Shown here: piece after piece, positions 14,175 to 15,047 of the stretch
Position numbering within the stretch: position 1 is the first letter of the stretch
Layout: the number at the start of each line of letters is the position of its first letter
NCBI GenBank assembly: GCA_900539675.1
Contig: UQDJ01000039.1
Span: 1 to 15,047 of the forward strand
Length of the DNA: 15,047 bases
DNA from: an uncultured Coriobacteriaceae bacterium
Lineage (GTDB): Bacteria; Actinomycetota; Coriobacteriia; Coriobacteriales; Eggerthellaceae
Direction of reading: 5' to 3'
Notes under the pieces: model-generated
Seen by the model: the letters and a program-made list of their open reading frames with translations, nothing else
Told to the model about the DNA's origin: nothing
Database searches by the model: none
Made by a program: the position numbers and the translations under genes

Positions 14175-15047
14175 CTAGTCGTCCAACAAGCCCTTCGTAA
14201 TATCTTCGAGCGTACGACCGCGGGTCTCAACTGCGAAGATTGCCAGCCAAATAGCCATAAAGATTGCCAGTGCAGAGTTGATGATATAAGCACCCAGCGT
14301 ACCCATTGGGCTTGCTACGAAGAATGCGATCCACATTGGGCTGAAGATGCCGCCCAAGCGACCGAATGCGTTTGCCAAACCAGCACCGCGGATACGGCAT
14401 GCCGTCGGGAACGGTTCGGACAGATAAATCGCTGCGGTAGTAACCGAGTTGGTGAACGTAAATACGCAAACCAAGAAGCCGAAAGCCATAACCAATTCGG
14501 GATGGTTGGTTGGCAGCAAAGACCAGATGGGACCCAAAATTGCGATAGCAATGTAGGTCACAATAAGAATGGTCTTGCGGTTTACCTTTTCAACGTAGAA
14601 GGTCAGCAGACCAACACCAACCGGAATACCCAGCTGCATAACAACCGTCATCAGCGTGGACAGGCTTACATCGAAGCCATTTGCTTTCAAAATGGTCGGC
14701 GTCCAGGTGATAACCGTGTAAACCAAAACGTTCATTACGAAGCACAGGAACATTGCCGTAAGGGTACGGGTGATCATCTGCTTCTTGAACAGGAACGACC
14801 AAGGCAGCTGCTTTACATTCTCAGCCTGTTCGCGACGCTGAATTTCCTCATCGGAAACCTCAGGAACTTCTACGCCCTTAGCACGAACCTTGTTTTCGAG
14901 CTTGGTAACAATAGCATCTGCTTTGTCGTTCTTGCCCATCATAGCAAGCCAACGAGGAGATTCGTCCAAGCACAGGAAGTTGAACACCATTACTGCCAGA
15001 CCAAGAATGCCGCAGAACACAAATACTTCGCGCCAGCCAGCGGTAGG
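14175..15047 (-). CDS. MFS metabolite transporter, C-terminal part (5' end outside the window)
   Basis: 290 residues are visible; the frame stays open to the right edge, so the start is missing. The part seen begins near helix 6 (GWREVFVFCGILGL), then the central-loop motif DESPRWLAMMGKNDKAD, a hydrophilic charged stretch, and about six more helices. It ends with the ETRGRTLEDI motif after the last helix, as in sugar-porter and aromatic-acid/H+ symporter branches of the major facilitator superfamily. Inner-membrane solute:proton symport is likely, but the substrate cannot be told. A GTG at 15020 is internal. It is convergent with the trp operon, with a shared terminator region, so it is not part of it. 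Confidence 0.9.
   Translation of the reverse strand, partial: PTAGWREVFVFCGILGLAVMVFNFLCLDESPRWLAMMGKNDKADAIVTKLENKVRAKGVEVPEVSDEEIQRREQAENVKQLPWSFLFKKQMITRTLTAMFLCFVMNVLVYTVITWTPTILKANGFDVSLSTLMTVVMQLGIPVGVGLLTFYVEKVNRKTILIVTYIAIAILGPIWSLLPTNHPELVMAFGFLVCVFTFTNSVTTAAIYLSEPFPTACRIRGAGLANAFGRLGGIFSPMWIAFFVASPMGTLGAYIINSALAIFMAIWLAIFAVETRGRTLEDITKGLLDD

Overview
The window reads as a chromosomal segment of a strictly anaerobic, fermentative-type bacterium. At the left edge are the end of an [FeFe]-hydrogenase gene and the complete set of H-cluster maturases. The middle and right hold a full tryptophan operon behind a tRNA-Trp-responsive T-box leader. The T-box, moderate base composition, a LysR regulator beside an orphan four-helix membrane protein, and a fused TrpC-TrpF would fit a Coriobacteriia/Eggerthellaceae-type actinobacterium. 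A clostridial host cannot be excluded from the sequence alone, so this assignment is inference.

Layout. 2-265: C-terminal end of the [FeFe]-hydrogenase catalytic subunit, followed by an intrinsic terminator (387-427). 469-4382: hydE-hydG-hydF, tightly packed (1-nt overlap, then 12 nt). 4394-5341 (minus): LysR-family regulator, convergent with hydF. 5342-5683: divergent intergenic region with two identical 13-bp repeats. 5684-6322: unidentified four-TM protein. 6326-6353: probable trp promoter. 6360-6813: T-box leader with a TGG specifier, an apical GGTG loop, a UGGC acceptor-binding bulge and a terminator. 6882-14002: trpE, trpG, trpD, trpCF (fusion), trpB, trpA. 14175-15047 (minus): C-terminal part of an MFS transporter that runs off the window.

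How the genes work together. HydG makes CO and cyanide ligands from tyrosine, HydE acts on the iron intermediate, and HydF is the GTPase scaffold that delivers the [2Fe] subcluster to the hydrogenase encoded next door. The six trp cistrons encode all seven activities from chorismate to tryptophan. Their transcription is predicted to rise when uncharged tRNA-Trp binds the leader.

No wholly new system is evident. The most unusual feature is repeat expansion at gene and domain boundaries: an 18-bp tandem array that makes an uninterrupted Ala/Pro/Gln-rich reading frame between trpG and trpD, broken only by the trpG TGA; a 36-bp duplication in the TrpC-TrpF linker; and a low-complexity N-terminal extension on HydE containing a 13-bp perfect hairpin. 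Other points are a second terminator-like hairpin inside the T-box leader and a Glu at the usual catalytic Asp position of TrpA.
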